Assembly: GCA_027596035.1 (NCBI GenBank)
Contig: JADGJA010000078.1
Coordinates: forward strand, 1-47,934
DNA from: Thoreauomyces humboldtii
Lineage: Eukaryota > Chytridiomycota > Chytridiomycetes > Spizellomycetales > Powellomycetaceae
Direction: 5' to 3'
DNA: 47,934 nucleotides
Under the pieces are notes generated by a model, which was not told where the DNA came from, ran no database searches, and worked only from the letters and a program-made list of their open reading frames with translations. Numbering within the stretch: the first letter of the stretch is position 1; every line of letters begins with the position of its first letter. Both the position numbers and the translations under genes were made by a program. Below are positions 23,631 to 34,478 of this stretch, piece after piece.

Positions 23631-26600
23631 TTACTCTTCAGCTGCGATGGGGACGCGGGGCGGATGGTTCATCTTCCCCAGTTTCCCGTTCGACGTGGAC
23701 ATCGACCTCGTCGACTCACGCAGCTCGTTCCCGCCCGTTCCGTCCTGATCCTTGGGACCCGCGAGCTTCCCTCTCCGGAATTCGGTGGACCGGTAAAGCT
23801 GCGGGGTGGTGGGTCGAGTGAGCTGAGCTGCGTCGGAAGGTAATCCCGCAGGAACGTCCCGTCGTCGTTGCTGAGTCTGCTGGGTCGGGATGCAGGAAGC
23901 GCGTTGGGTGACGTAGGGTCTCAGGACAGTCGATAGGTCGACTGACGCGGAGGAGGACCGTCTTCCGTCCGGTCCTTCCACTTCCTGCTCGGCTGTGGTG
24001 AGATCTTCGTCTTCGTCGCCTTCGTCTTCCTCATCGTCGTCGTCCTCCTCTTCACCATCCTCGGAAATGGCGTCGCTGTCAGTGTCTTGATCGTCTGGTG
24101 GTTCCTCTGTAGAGATGGGAGGCAAATGTAAGCGTTATCGTCTCAGGCTTATAAGCAGCTATAAGTAAAAGCTTTACCATTGCTCAGTTGCCCGAGCACC
24201 AGGTCGATCTGACCCACCAGCTGCTCGTCCTCCGACTCTCTCATGTACTTGAGTATGTCCTCCATGCCCATCGCACGGGCAGCATCTCGTAAGGAAGCCT
24301 CGGTGAACAGGCTGTACAAGGTGCCGTTGACGTACGTCTTGACCTGAAGAACAATGCGCACGCTCAATTTACTGTCACGCTGCTACCGTCACCGGTAACT
24401 TCCTCTGGCACAGCATACCTGCAAGCTCTCGACCTCCATGACCGCGCTCAGAACCTTGAGCACCTTCGCCTCGCGTCCTTCACCACAACACTCCCTCTTT
24501 CCCTTCGTCCTCAGACACAGATTCATGATGAGAGCGGCGGTATACTCCACGGTCCGATCGCTGAGCGCATCAAGGTCGTCGGTAGCCAGGACCTCGAACA
24601 GGTACGTGATGGTGTCGAGGTTGTTCATCTGTGACTGAGCGGACCGACGTAGCGACAGTTTCTGGAGTGTGAGGAGCGTGTGGTGATGCATCGGACTTGA
24701 TGGCGCCTCGGTTTTGAGCGTGGATAAAAGAGTCGGGATCAGGGTCGGACTTTGCACGAGGTATTCACGACCGGCTGATGTGGTGGTCAGGACGTTGAGA
24801 AGCATGGTGGTTTGCAAAGCTCTTGCCGAGGAGACGGACTTGAGCAGGCTCTCGAGAAGAGGCTGCGTGAAGAACCCAATTAGTCTTCCCCTGATATTGC
24901 TAAATAGGGATCTTCTGAGGCTGCGGATCGGATGGCAGCTTACCTTTCCTGCTTTGACCTGCAGGAAGTCTGCAGCCACGTAAGTGGCTAAGATGTGCCG
25001 AATCTCTGGCGGTTTCTTGTCTTTCGTGGCAAGCTAACCAAACTAGAAATGAGCGGGTACGTTGGATTCACAGACCAAGAAAGAGCATGCCTTACCACTC
25101 GAAGAGCTTCCAGCAAGAGATCGCTTTTTTCGTTATCTGCCTCGAGATCCGATGCGATGGCCGTATAATCCAGGTGCGTAGCTGTCGGCGCAAGCGGTGG
25201 CTTCGACATAGACGCTCGTGGCGTTGGCCCCTGCTTGGGATCCGTACGGTCGGCGGCACGAGCAGCACGGTGATGTGCGGAGCTTGAAAATGGGCGTGTG
25301 TTAACAACGTGTCTCGTCAAACTTGCAGACGCCTCCACCAACCTGCTCGATTTTCGCAAGGGAACTGGTTGCGAGGTACTGGCTAATGGCGAAGTCGACT
25401 GCATAGGGAAGGCATCAGCACCGGATTCTGATGTGAAAGCACAGCACATTGCGCTACCTGTCCGACAGAGCTCTTTCGTTGATTGCTCTGCTTGAATGTG
25501 GCGAGACGCTGGCAGACTCCGGCCAAATATGACGGAGTGATCTGCAAGTAGTTTGTTTAGCAAACTCACCGGTATCGTCCGTCGATAGATCCTCTTCTTC
25601 ACCTTTTCTCCATTGATGCAAGCAGTGAGCGTCTGGACAAGCTCAGACGCTATCGTGATGAGATTGTGATAATCGCTCTATGAAGATTACTGTAAGTATT
25701 ACCGCCGTCACGCCGCCGCTCTTTTCTCTCTTTCGAAGGACCATTCTTACTTGGAGGTCTCGATGGCGGTCAGCCGTGAAAGATTCCTTCGCATGACTTT
25801 CTTTGAGGTCCCGCTTCAACTCCTCAATCTCTTCCACCAGCTTGCCTCTGCTCGACTGACGAATTCGCACGATCAAACTCAAGTTCGCTGCTGACAAGTC
25901 CCCTCCTCATTTCCAAGATATGCGGCGGTAGTTTACCTCGCTGCCGATCAACGTGACGAGCATAGGCTTCACGACAGCCCTGAGCGCATTCTTCAAGAAG
26001 ACCTGCAGCCTTCCCTCCAGATCCGTCGTCCACCCGACTTCGAAGATGTCCTTGAAAGACGGATGTGCGAGCGGATCGGGAACGTAGGGAAGAGCGTAGT
26101 ACGACAGAAACTGAGGTGTCTTGCACAACTCAGAACCCCTCGTCTCCAGAAACTGCTTGAACGGTTCCATGGTCTGAACAATGTTCTGACTCTTCGCCAG
26201 TGTCGGGTCGACTCCCGGATGGACTGGGAAGACTGCAAAGTAGATGCTCGCGAGGAACTCGAGTTTTTGGAACAGAGCATCGGTGGACCTCATCGGTCGG
26301 GGAAAGTACTCGTCCCATAAGGCGAAGAATGCTGATCGGTCGCCGGTTCGGAATGCTTTGATAAACTTGCTCTTAAGTTCCAGATCCATGATTAGCTGAC
26401 GGCACTCGTCCTTCGAAAGATGTGGGCCCCTCGTTCGTACAGTGTTCTCATCGATAACCGTCTGGAAGCCACCGGCAGCCTCCCCGGGGTCCGCTGGTCT
26501 GCCCTTCTCTTCGCTCTCGATGTCGAAGCTCACGGTGGTTGCTTTATAGTCGGCAAAGACCAGATACTAGAAAAGATTTATTGCAGAAAAAGCAAGGACC

Positions 26601-26705
26601 ATTCATTACTTTGTCTGAACACAGTGCGTCGCGGGACCAGGAACGGACCTCGCGAATGGCTCCATTCAGTTTCAGTTCCGTGTCGAGCGCCATCCCGAGA
26701 GACAT
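23631..26705 (-). CDS. ARMC9: LisH / armadillo-repeat protein, ARMC9 homologue
   Basis: Ten exons read in phase to about 809 residues: 26705-26649, 26566-25937, 25855-25751, 25677-25603, 25541-25458, 25398-25096, 25033-24944, 24862-24419, 24343-24178 and 24106-23631. Exon 2 starts with the LisH helix (YLVFADYKATTVSF). FFALWDEYFP, ALPYVPDPLAHPSFKDIF, DYHNLI and ITPSYLAGVCQRL follow the order of animal ARMC9. Helical armadillo-like repeats occupy about residues 360-650 and include VEYTAALIMNLCLRTKGK, YVNGTLYSLF and ARAMGMEDIL, the last nearly identical to the animal protein. An acidic run (EDGEEEDDDDEEDEGDEDED) and a basic, disordered tail finish it. In animals ARMC9 sits at the ciliary base and affects ciliary signalling and length. 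Its presence implies a flagellated life stage. Exon 1 (19 codons, donor GTCCGT) is the least certain. Confidence 0.88.
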
Positions 26706-27464
26706 GATCCTTCGAAAAGCCTGTTCTTGCTGCTGGCAGCGCCCTCCGAGTCCAAGGGTCTACTATACGACTTTCTCCGTCTCAATGCACCTCTACTCTC
26801 GAGTTGCCAGCGAAAACTGCGCGGCGGTCGCGTGCGTTTGGTGAGGAGAGTGTCCGCCATTTCGGACAGCGACGACTGCGCGCGGGCAGCCTGGGACGGA
26901 ACGGTGCGGTACGATAATTCACAAGTATATCGTCGAATTGGCTTCCCATTGCATCCAAAGATACCCGCTTCAGAACCCTAAAGCGTTTTGCATGCACCGT
27001 TGATGGGTGCGATCAGGATTTTAGCCAGAGGGGAGTCACGCAAGGTCAAGTCAAGCCTACTCATTGAAGCCACTGCGCCATCGGTGACGAGACAAGAAAT
27101 GACACATGTATGGAAGGAAAATCCTCCCGCGGCGACAACTGCATGCTAACGAACAGAGTGACACCGTGAATTAAAGGGAAGCCCTGGAGCCGTGTTCGAC
27201 ATATAGGGCAAGGATTGCATCGTCGCCGTCGTCGGTATGCTCTGGTGGAGGCTGTCGAGAAAGCACTCGCTAAGTCATGATGAGGTGCAAACAGATGGAT
27301 CAAAAGGAATGGGAGGCGGCCTGGACCGCAGTCCCGAGTTTAATTGGACAGAGACCTCTCGACGAGGTGGTTGAGGTTGTCTCTTCTGTAGCCCTCTGTA
27401 ACATTAAAGGTGACGAAAAGCCACGTCTGTTTTCTGATGGGCGCCTGCTTCTGCCTCGATTTTA
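26706..27464. other. Intergenic, no gene seen
   Basis: This is the 5' flank of the ARMC9 homologue. No open frame with protein character or RNA gene was recognised. The sequence becomes more AT-rich toward the repeat cluster that begins near 27465. Confidence 0.4.
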
Positions 27465-27970
27465 CGATTTTATAGTTCTAGCGCTAAAATTGGAAGACTC
27501 CGAAAACATTCGAAGCTTCTAGGCAGAAGTCTCGACCATCCAATCAAAGCATTGGGGCATTGTGTGTTTTCGAGTTTACAGTCACTATATTTAGGAAGCT
27601 CTATCTTCGCAATGTTAAAATAGCAGAAAGTTGTATGGAGACGCATCCAGCAGGGCGCTATCTTACGGTTTTAGACTTGCAACTGCACTTCGTCTTCCAA
27701 TTGTAGGAGCAGGTTGCCGTCGCTAAAAATGGATTCTCTTTTCCACCCAATCATAGCATTGAAAGTTTGTTTTCAAGTTGAATTTACCGTCACTAAAATT
27801 AGGAATCTCTATAATTAAGTGCAACTGCTCTTCGCAGTGCTCTTATAGCAACAAATAGAATGCCTTAAGGAAATGCGGAACTGCTCCTCCGCCATCCAAT
27901 CAAATCTAAAGCGCCCTGTTCGCCTGGTGCGTTATTTTGGGACTTTCGGGTTACTTAAATTAGAAGGCAT
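27465..27970. repeat. Left cluster of a degenerate CCAAT-containing repeat
   Basis: Two short blocks alternate several times. Block 1 is like TTTACNGTCACTAAAATTAGGA, seen at 27474-27500, 27567-27600, 27713-27738, 27770-27810 and 27939-27968. Block 2 is like AACTGCTCTTCGCCATCCAATC, seen whole or in part at 27536-27551, 27680-27703, 27743-27761, 27821-27840 and 27877-27912. Spacing varies. No coding frame is present. A matching cluster lies at 29874-30370. Confidence 0.6.
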
Positions 27971-28529
27971 TTGGGTAGATCTTCCCGCTGCGCCACACGA
28001 AAGCGAACGTTTCCGCTCTACTTCAGCTGCTCAGGTATCTTAGTTCCTACGAGAACCTTCATGATAGTAGTGAACATACAGGTTTGTTGGAGCGGGGAGC
28101 TTGACAAGTATCCCAAGTACCGTACCTGCATGCAGATCAGCGTCCTTCGACAGCGTCGGGCCAGCGGCGAGGATAACCCGTCGAAGCATCTGAACTCCTT
28201 CAAACCGTAACTCTTGCGCGCAGGTCAGCTTGTAGCCTCTAGTCTGATCTAGAGCGCTCTGCAGCTGATTCAGAGCATTCTCGTGCGCAGGTTCGTCTCC
28301 GCACGGAACATCTTAAAAGTTCATCTTGAAGCCATCTCTCAACCACTTCGGGACAGAACCGCTCGTCGTGATAGATCATACACTGCGAAGGGTTATCGCA
28401 GAGGCGCAGAGCGATAACTTGAGGGGAAGATCTTTCATCCTTTGCTATCGGATACCCTTCCTTCATCGCCTGAACGAACTCCTCGATGAAATGGATTGCT
28501 GTCCAGCATAGTACAGGCTGGAAACAGTA

Positions 28530-29456
28530 TCAGCAGACGTGCTCAATATTGGGCATAAAAACGTCAAGAAAGAAGTCAAGCGGGTGAAGGATGATTCTAC
28601 GGACCGGGGGACTGTCCGTCACCGTGGCGAGGTGCGCGGGGGCAGCATCCAGGTACGATGTCGTTTCGAGCAAGTGAGCGTGGGAGATGTCGAGACGACG
28701 GAGGTGCTTCGCGTTACGAACGAGCCTCTCCAACGTATGCTGCTTGAAGTAGTTCTCGCTGTTCTCCGGACTCTGCAGAAGACTGTAGTTCTCCGCCAGG
28801 AGTTGGAAGGATGCGTCGGTGACGACGTTCAAGCACGCGACCTCAAGATGGCGGAGCTGTTTGCAATGTTTGATGATGTCCTGCACTCCCCGATAGGTCG
28901 TCGAGTCGAGTCTGCAAAGTGCGACAATATACTGCGTTCCCTTGTCGTCAACTGCGTGGCAGCCCCGAAGATCTAATAAAAGACAAAGTATAAGTTGTTC
29001 TGTCTTCTCCGCGCAAGGAATGTAGTTCCTCAGGGACTCACATCCTAGTACATCTGTTCAGCAGCCACCAGAGAGTCCAAGCATTCCCGGACTTTTGCCT
29101 CTCGAACGGGCTAGTTACAACGCCAGCGTGATAAGTCAACTAGGAACCAATCACGCCTGCCGGAAGCTGTCTTTTACCTGGTCCAGCACCCGCACTACCA
29201 CTGCCTTGTCAGGCTGAGGTTCAATCGTCCGTGCAAAATTGCAAGAAGCTCTCCTGAGAAGAAAAAGGTAGGAACCAGCGTAAAGGAGAGGAGTGGCTAC
29301 AGCGTTCATGCTCTTGCTCGTTCCGGCGAATGTGTGGGTTGCTTGTCGATTCAGCCGCTTGAGGATTTCTGCGAGGATCTCGTTCGGAAGGTCGCGCAGC
29401 TCAGCGATGAAGCTCGGCGAATGCTTTACGGTTGGTGCTTCCAGTACGAGAGACAT
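28530..29456 (-). CDS. F-box / leucine-rich-repeat protein (structure partly unresolved)
   Basis: The first exon (29456 to about 29178) has an F-box (ELRDLPNEILAEILKRLNRQ) and ends at CAG|GTAAAAG. The last clear exon (28972-28530) has LRR features: LLDLRGCHAVDDKGTQYIVALC, LRHLEVACLNVVTDASFQLL and LRRLDISHAHLL, the C-rich type found in AMN1/FBXL proteins. These proteins are substrate receptors of SCF ubiquitin ligases. The join between the two is not solved. A stretch at about 29110-29040 may hold one more exon, but no phase-consistent path was found. Protein-like frames downstream at 28239-28510 and 28018-28203 may be further 3' exons, so the true end could lie near 28018. Decay into a pseudogene is possible, since the gene lies between repeat clusters. 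Confidence 0.5.
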
Positions 29457-29873
29457 GGCCGCTGGACGAAGGCGAAGCTACTTTGCTGAGACGAGAGGCG
29501 AAAAAGAGGATCAAGCAATGGAACGAGACGTTCAAACACTCGGCAGAGACACGGAAAAGATGGCCGAATGGCATTCAAGGTGCATCATCATGGTGGATGG
29601 AGCGGCGCAGTTGCCCAGTGTTAGCGTACTGTATACACATCGGGGAGGAGGACACTCGAACTTTTGGACAGCCACGATTGGGTTTGCCGCTCTGGCCGCT
29701 GGCATATCACAGGTAGTTGAACGCTGCTCCTGACGTATTAGTCAACCCACGCTGACCCTCGCTTTTTTTACAACCCAAATACGTACCTCTGAAGAGTGCA
29801 GTGTACAAAATGCAACATGCAACCCTTGGGGACTCCTTCTTCTTGACATGCAAGCGTGATTGCCCAGAATTGT

Positions 29874-30370
29874 GGTTTACACTTTGAGAGTTACAGTAGC
29901 TAAAATTGAAAGCTGAGGACCTCGTTTCCGCGATGCATTCATAGCCGAAGCTCGTTTGAAGTGCCCCGTCTGCATCTAGCATTAGCGTCGCTATGTTAAG
30001 AAGGTGCACTGCTTTTCGCCAGCCACGAAATGTCGTCTGGTTCGAACGGTCAATAAAATTAGCAGGCTTTTCAAATACTGCTTTTCACCATCCAATCATC
30101 GTGCTTGCATGAACGCCTGTTGTCGCCTCCAATCCAAAAATATCCGGAGATACATTTCGATATTTTGAGGATTTTCAGTGACTAAATATAAGGTCAATGC
30201 TATGCTGAACTGCTCTTCGCGATCCAATCAATCAGCATAACGGGCTTACATGGAAGGCACGTTCTGCACTACATTGTGGCGTGGTCGTTTACGCTTTCCG
30301 AGTTTACTGTTACCAAAGATAGAAGGCTCCAAATGATATCCCGCAACTGCTCTTCGGTCCAATCAACGTA
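29874..30370. repeat. Right cluster of the CCAAT-containing repeat
   Basis: The repeat blocks of 27465-27970 recur in the same orientation: GAGTTACAGTAGCTAAAATTGAAAGCTG at 29888-29915, ACCATCCAATCATCG at 30087-30101, TTTTCAGTGACTAAATATAAGG at 30172-30193, AACTGCTCTTCGCGATCCAATC at 30208-30229 and GAGTTTACTGTTACC...AGAAGGCTC then AACTGCTCTTCGGTCCAATC at 30300-30364. The two clusters bracket the F-box/LRR gene. Confidence 0.6.
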
Positions 30371-30557
30371 AGCCGTGCTTAACACTAGGGTCAGAAAACT
30401 CTTTGCCTCATGATCATAAGTCTCAAGAGAAAGCATGAATGACAAAGTCCCATGTTCGAAAGTCAGTTGCTACGGTATTAGAATTCTGGTCACGAGAAGA
30501 GTCCTCTTTGGCGTCTTTGCTATCGAACAGAGATATCGAAGGTTCTCTACTCGTCCG

Positions 30558-31064
30558 CTAGGAAAAAGTCTCCATTTCTCCTTGCAATAACTCGCGCGGT
30601 CTCGTTGTCTCCTCCATAAACTCCTTCCTAGCTTTCCCCCCATCAAACTCACCGAAGGTTACGCCGAATGCTTTTTTAACTCGGCCATTCATCCTGTCAC
30701 ACTCGGTACCAGATGCCGCTGTTTTCTCGTTAGCGACGTGCTTCTGACTGTTGTTTAGCTCTAAGGCCATCAGGGAATCCAAGTTTCAGTTTCACGAGAC
30801 AGCTGACAATCAGATCAAAGACCAACTCACAGCAACCTCCTCAAGTACTTCTCGTTCGGCAGCCACTGACGAATGGTAGTGTTGGCGGGCCTCCCTGCTC
30901 CTTTCGTTAGCCTCGCGACGGGAACACCCGCCCGCCCTGTGCTTTGCAATTATCTTGACCTTGTAAGCGAGATCGTACTTTGGGGGCCCGGTCGATGCCT
31001 TAGGAGTTGACGGCCGAGTGTTCGGGTCCGAGTCCGAGTATACGCGTGATTCTCTTCTGCGGCT
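30558..31064 (-). CDS. Hypothetical basic, helical protein (unrecognised)
   Basis: Two exons are supported by good splice sites. One enters after a strong acceptor (CTCTTCCTTTTTGCGCAG at about 31065) and ends at 30831 before GTGAGT. The next runs 30743-30558. The translation is rich in charged residues (PPKYDLAYKVKIIAKHRAGG, RREANERSREARQHYH, NGRVKKAFGVTFGEFDGGKARKEF) and looks helical, possibly coiled coil. The start is unresolved. An ATG at about 31150 could be joined using an AG two bases further on, but the exon there is tiny and lies next to the tRNA-Gly gene. No family is recognised. A GTGAGT inside VTFGEF suggests a possible further intron. Confidence 0.35.
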
Positions 31065-31253
31065 CTGCGCAAAAAGGAAGAGGACGTGCCGTTTAGCTCC
31101 CGTATGTCACGTGGCAATCTGCACGAGGAAACTCACATCTTGTCTCGCATCGGCCTAGTCCAGCAACTCGTGTCTTTTCCCAAAAGGTGTCGCGCTGCTG
31201 CTGCTCTTCAGCTTTGGAATCTTGTAACTCCATCCGGCGTATGTTCCCGCATC

Positions 31254-31334
31254 CAGACAGTGGTTTAGTGGTAAAATTACCCCTTGCCATCTTTCAACAT
31301 GGGGTAGCCCCGGGTTCAATTCCCGGCTGTCTGA
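31254..31334 (+). tRNA. tRNA-Gly (anticodon GCC) with short intron
   Basis: The acceptor stem CAGACAG pairs with CTGTCTG (7 bp), followed by discriminator A. The D-arm contains a perfect A box (TGGTTTAGTGG). The anticodon stem CCCC/GGGG encloses TTGCCA, then about 10 extra bases (TCTTTCAACA) in the usual position 37/38 for a tRNA intron, giving anticodon GCC. The T-arm is CCGGG-TTCAATT-CCCGG with B box GGTTCAATTCC. A C1:G72 pair is unusual for eukaryotic tRNA-Gly. The first T run downstream (TTTTT) is some 60 bases away. Confidence 0.85.
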
Positions 31335-32969
31335 CGATCCATATCACCTTTCTGACGTTCGGGGCAATCGCATCGGGTTGATGATCAATGTTGTTTTTAG
31401 GTGGGGTTGGACCTTTTAGGCGGAAGAATTTCGCTATCGAAACTCCTGTTGGACGGCAACCCGTTGCCAGTTTGCGGCGCAGAGCATCGATGTCGAACCC
31501 AAGGTGCGGTCAGCATCTCATGTACAGAAGCGGCGCGACGGTTCAGGATCTCGATCAGGCCTTTACGCAGCTGCTTTCGTAGTGGCCATACCTTCTCGTA
31601 CGCTCGCTGGATCGCGAGCTCGGTGCAAGCTTCGGGATCAACCGATACATCTCTTGCTGTGCGAGTGTGCCTCTCAAACAGGGAGAAATGACTAGAAAAG
31701 TACAGACAGGTACAGACTAAACTGTCCGGCCTAATGCCGAGCAAGTCTGGGTGTACATGTGCACGATCGAGGATCTGGAGTTGAATAGGAAAATTCGTGG
31801 TTCAGCAAAGAAGAAACAGCTCTGAGAAGATGCCGTCGAGCATCTGATGACCTGGTCTGCACGTTCCGCCACGCTGCGGGGGAAGTCCCAACCCAACTGC
31901 TGTGCTTGAGATCAGCCAGCAGTGATCTGCCGTCAACGACCATACTTCCCTTGTTGCGTTTTCGCCTTTGTAGAGGTTTCCTAAGTTGTCATAAGCACCG
32001 CTCTGTGTGCGCCTTCTACGTACAGGAAGGTTCTTGAGCCTGACGATGAACGAGCGCTCATAGGGTAGTAGGCACCCGTGGGAATATTGCCTACCTTGCC
32101 ATGGCTCGAAAACCAAGTGTTTGCTGTTGGGGCCGAACCTTAGCAACGGCTGGGTGCGGCACTCTCTGGCGCTTGGAAGACGATTTTGAGGATCCAAGGG
32201 CGACGGAAAGGGTTCAGGCAGCTGCGAAATGGGTGGTGGGAATGTCGAGTTCGCAAGGCGGGGAAAGGGAAGGACAGCTGTCCAGAAATGGACCTTGGAG
32301 CCTTGGAGAGCTTGGAGTCTGGGCCGCTCTGTGATTTGGCGCAACGAATCTGGTACTGCAAAGGACATTTCCGTTCGCCATGCAAAAGCTCCGGAGACAG
32401 ATCATTAGTAGATCTGCGCCAGCTCAATTAATGCTTCTGCGATCTCAAGATCAAGCTCTGCTCTGTTCCTGGACGGCCATCTTTCACAATGTTTGTTCTG
32501 CCTGCAAAGCCACGCATTCGGATCCGATGGAGCGGTCCCTGGGTTGAAGGCCGTTTGAAAAAGTCTCAGTGCCAAGGCATGGTCATGGCAGATGTCGATG
32601 GTGTCAGTCAATGGCCGTCTTGCAGGTTGCAAGGAGTATAGGCGTCCCGTTTTCCGTGGTGGGAACAAGAGTCCGAAACGTCCGAGGTGACACGAGGGGA
32701 GAAACAAAACACGGCGATCGTTCCCAAAGAGTGGCGGGCGGGGTTAGGCAACGCTCTCGGACCGGTACTCCACAACAGCACTCCACAACGAACAACGACA
32801 TTTAGATCGGTCACAGCGGTCAACAGCCCTTCTTGTCCATCTCACAACAACCAGCAGTAGCAGTAGTAGCGCAGGCCGTCTTCCAACTCTCTCCGTCCGC
32901 TTCTCTTCCTACGGCTTCAAATTGAAACCCCCCTACTCCACCAACTCCGATAGTCCCACCGCACTCACA
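31335..32969. other. Unresolved region with protein-like minus-strand fragments
   Basis: Minus-strand frames at 31397-31660 (containing ELAIQRAYEKVWPLRKQLRK) and 32405-32640 (containing ELDLEIAEALIELAQI) look like exons of an unknown or decayed gene, but no consistent splice path joins them. The plus-strand frames in the same place look like shadows. The last 150 bp form the 5' flank of the methyltransferase gene. Confidence 0.3.
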
Positions 32970-34075
32970 ATGTCCATACGTCCCATCGACAACGCCATCG
33001 ATGCCCTCACGCAGATCGACTGGACTCACCCCTCTCTGTGGATCGCAGCAGCCTCCATAGCCTTCAACCCCACGATGTGGAACATCGTCGCTCGCAACGG
33101 TAAAAAGACTCGCATGTCCATAGGAACGTAGAAACGGAGTGTTCACCTAAATCGTTGCACTTCAGAATACAAGAGCCATACCCTCACGCGACTGGTGGGA
33201 TCTCCCGTCCGAGGATGCTATCTCCTCGCTTTCACCATCTTCACCCTTGGCCTCCTCCGAGACTACCTGTACGTGTGTTTTTTTTTCTCTTTCACATCCG
33301 TTACTCCCTCGATGCATGACAACGGATCAGGAACCTCCTGCTCACGATCACGGTTCCACTTGTTTTTTTTCATGCTCTCCAGATTCACAGTGGCGATGGA
33401 CCACCAACCCAAGACATACCTCCTGGACCACTCGTTCGTGCGCATGTACGGAGCCGCCAGTCTCGTGGTCGGAAACGTCCTCGTCCTCTCCAGCATGTTC
33501 AAGCTCGGGATCACGGGCACCTACCTAGGCGACTACTTTGGCATCCTGATGGAGAAGCGCGTCACGGGCTTCCCCTTCAACATGCTCGAGAACCCGATGT
33601 ACTTTGGGTCCACCCTGTGCTTTTTCGGCAGCGCTCTTTGGTGAGTTGCGAGGGCATGATGACCCCCCCCCCCCTTGGGGTCAGTGCTGGCGTTCGTGGG
33701 CGCACCGGCCCCGAAGGGCGGGGGGGGGGTGGGGCGGGGGGGGAGGGCCGGCGGGGNNNNNNNNNNCCCTTCAACTTTCGCGCTCACCCGCTTTACTTTG
33801 GGGCCACCCTGGGGTTTTTGGGCAGGGCTTTTTGGTGTTTTGGGTGGGTTTTTTCCCCCCCCCCCCCTTGTCGTCAGTGCTGGCGTTCGTTCGCTCAACG
33901 ACAACGAACTTACTTCTGTGGTTATCTCAGGAGGGGAAGTCCAGCAGGTCTGGTCTTGACCGTGTTCGTCTACATCGTGTACGCCATCGCCGTGGACCGG
34001 TTCGAGGGTCCGTTCACGGGCAAGATCTACGAGACGCGCGACAAGGCTCGAAAGGCCGCCGCCAAGAAGGAGTAG
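32970..34075 (+). CDS. OPI3: Phosphatidyl-N-methylethanolamine N-methyltransferase (Opi3/PEMT type)
   Basis: Four exons (32970-33099, 33166-33268, 33383-33640, 33931-34075) join in phase to 211 residues, close to the usual size. The enzyme methylates phosphatidylethanolamine derivatives with S-adenosylmethionine to make phosphatidylcholine in the ER. Family marks include EYKSHTLTRLVG then GCYLLAFTIFTLGLLRDY, FPFNMLENPMYFGSTLCF, and WRGSPAGLVLT followed by FEGPFTGKIY. Several hydrophobic stretches give the expected multispan membrane topology. The last intron contains a 10-N assembly gap flanked by a poor-quality copy of exon 3's end, so its true length is unknown, but both splice sites are intact and the joined frame is continuous. 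The lysine-rich C-terminus (AAAKKE) may be an ER-retention signal. Confidence 0.92.
33757..33766. other. Assembly gap (10 N) inside the methyltransferase intron
   Basis: Ten N bases lie within long G and C homopolymers. The sequence right of the gap (33767-33890) repeats 33571-33700 with many G/T substitutions, which points to unmerged contig ends rather than a biological repeat. Confidence 0.9.
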
Positions 34076-34478
34076 CAAAAGCATGTGGTAGGAAGGCGTT
34101 TTGGAGGAACCTTCGGAGGGCAGCACGAAGGCGTAGTTTCCCGCGTTCGGCAAGAGGGCGTATCGCGCGCAAACCACAACTTATTAGAGTTATTCTTAAA
34201 TCACGTCATGACCTGCGCGCGTTCTCTTACATCTTTCCGACCATCCACGTCCGCGGAGGGCTTGAGGAGTGGATACTGGCTCGACGGGAATTGTGGGAGC
34301 CAGGTTCCGCAACCTCAAACCAGAATTCAAACAGGGCCAACCGTATCGTCAGACTTTCAGAGTTTTCTGTGATCATGAAGAGAGAGGGGAGAGTGGTATT
34401 GCAAGCAACAGTGGATCGATGGGAGAAGGTGGAATAGTGCAAAACAACGATGTTGGGGGGTGGCAGGACCATTATTCT

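Noticed and set aside
28239..28510. Separate gene downstream of the F-box/LRR gene
   Set aside because: The frame (containing PQVIALRLCDNPSQ) looks coding, but it has no start or splice partner of its own. It is treated as a possible 3' exon of the F-box/LRR gene.
27465..30370. CRISPR-like array or prokaryotic system
   Set aside because: The repeat blocks are degenerate with variable spacing, and the surrounding genes are plainly eukaryotic with spliceosomal introns.
33604..34437. A 277-codon plus-strand frame crossing the N gap
   Set aside because: It translates homopolymers and ambiguous bases around an assembly gap. The real coding sequence there is the methyltransferase exon in another frame.
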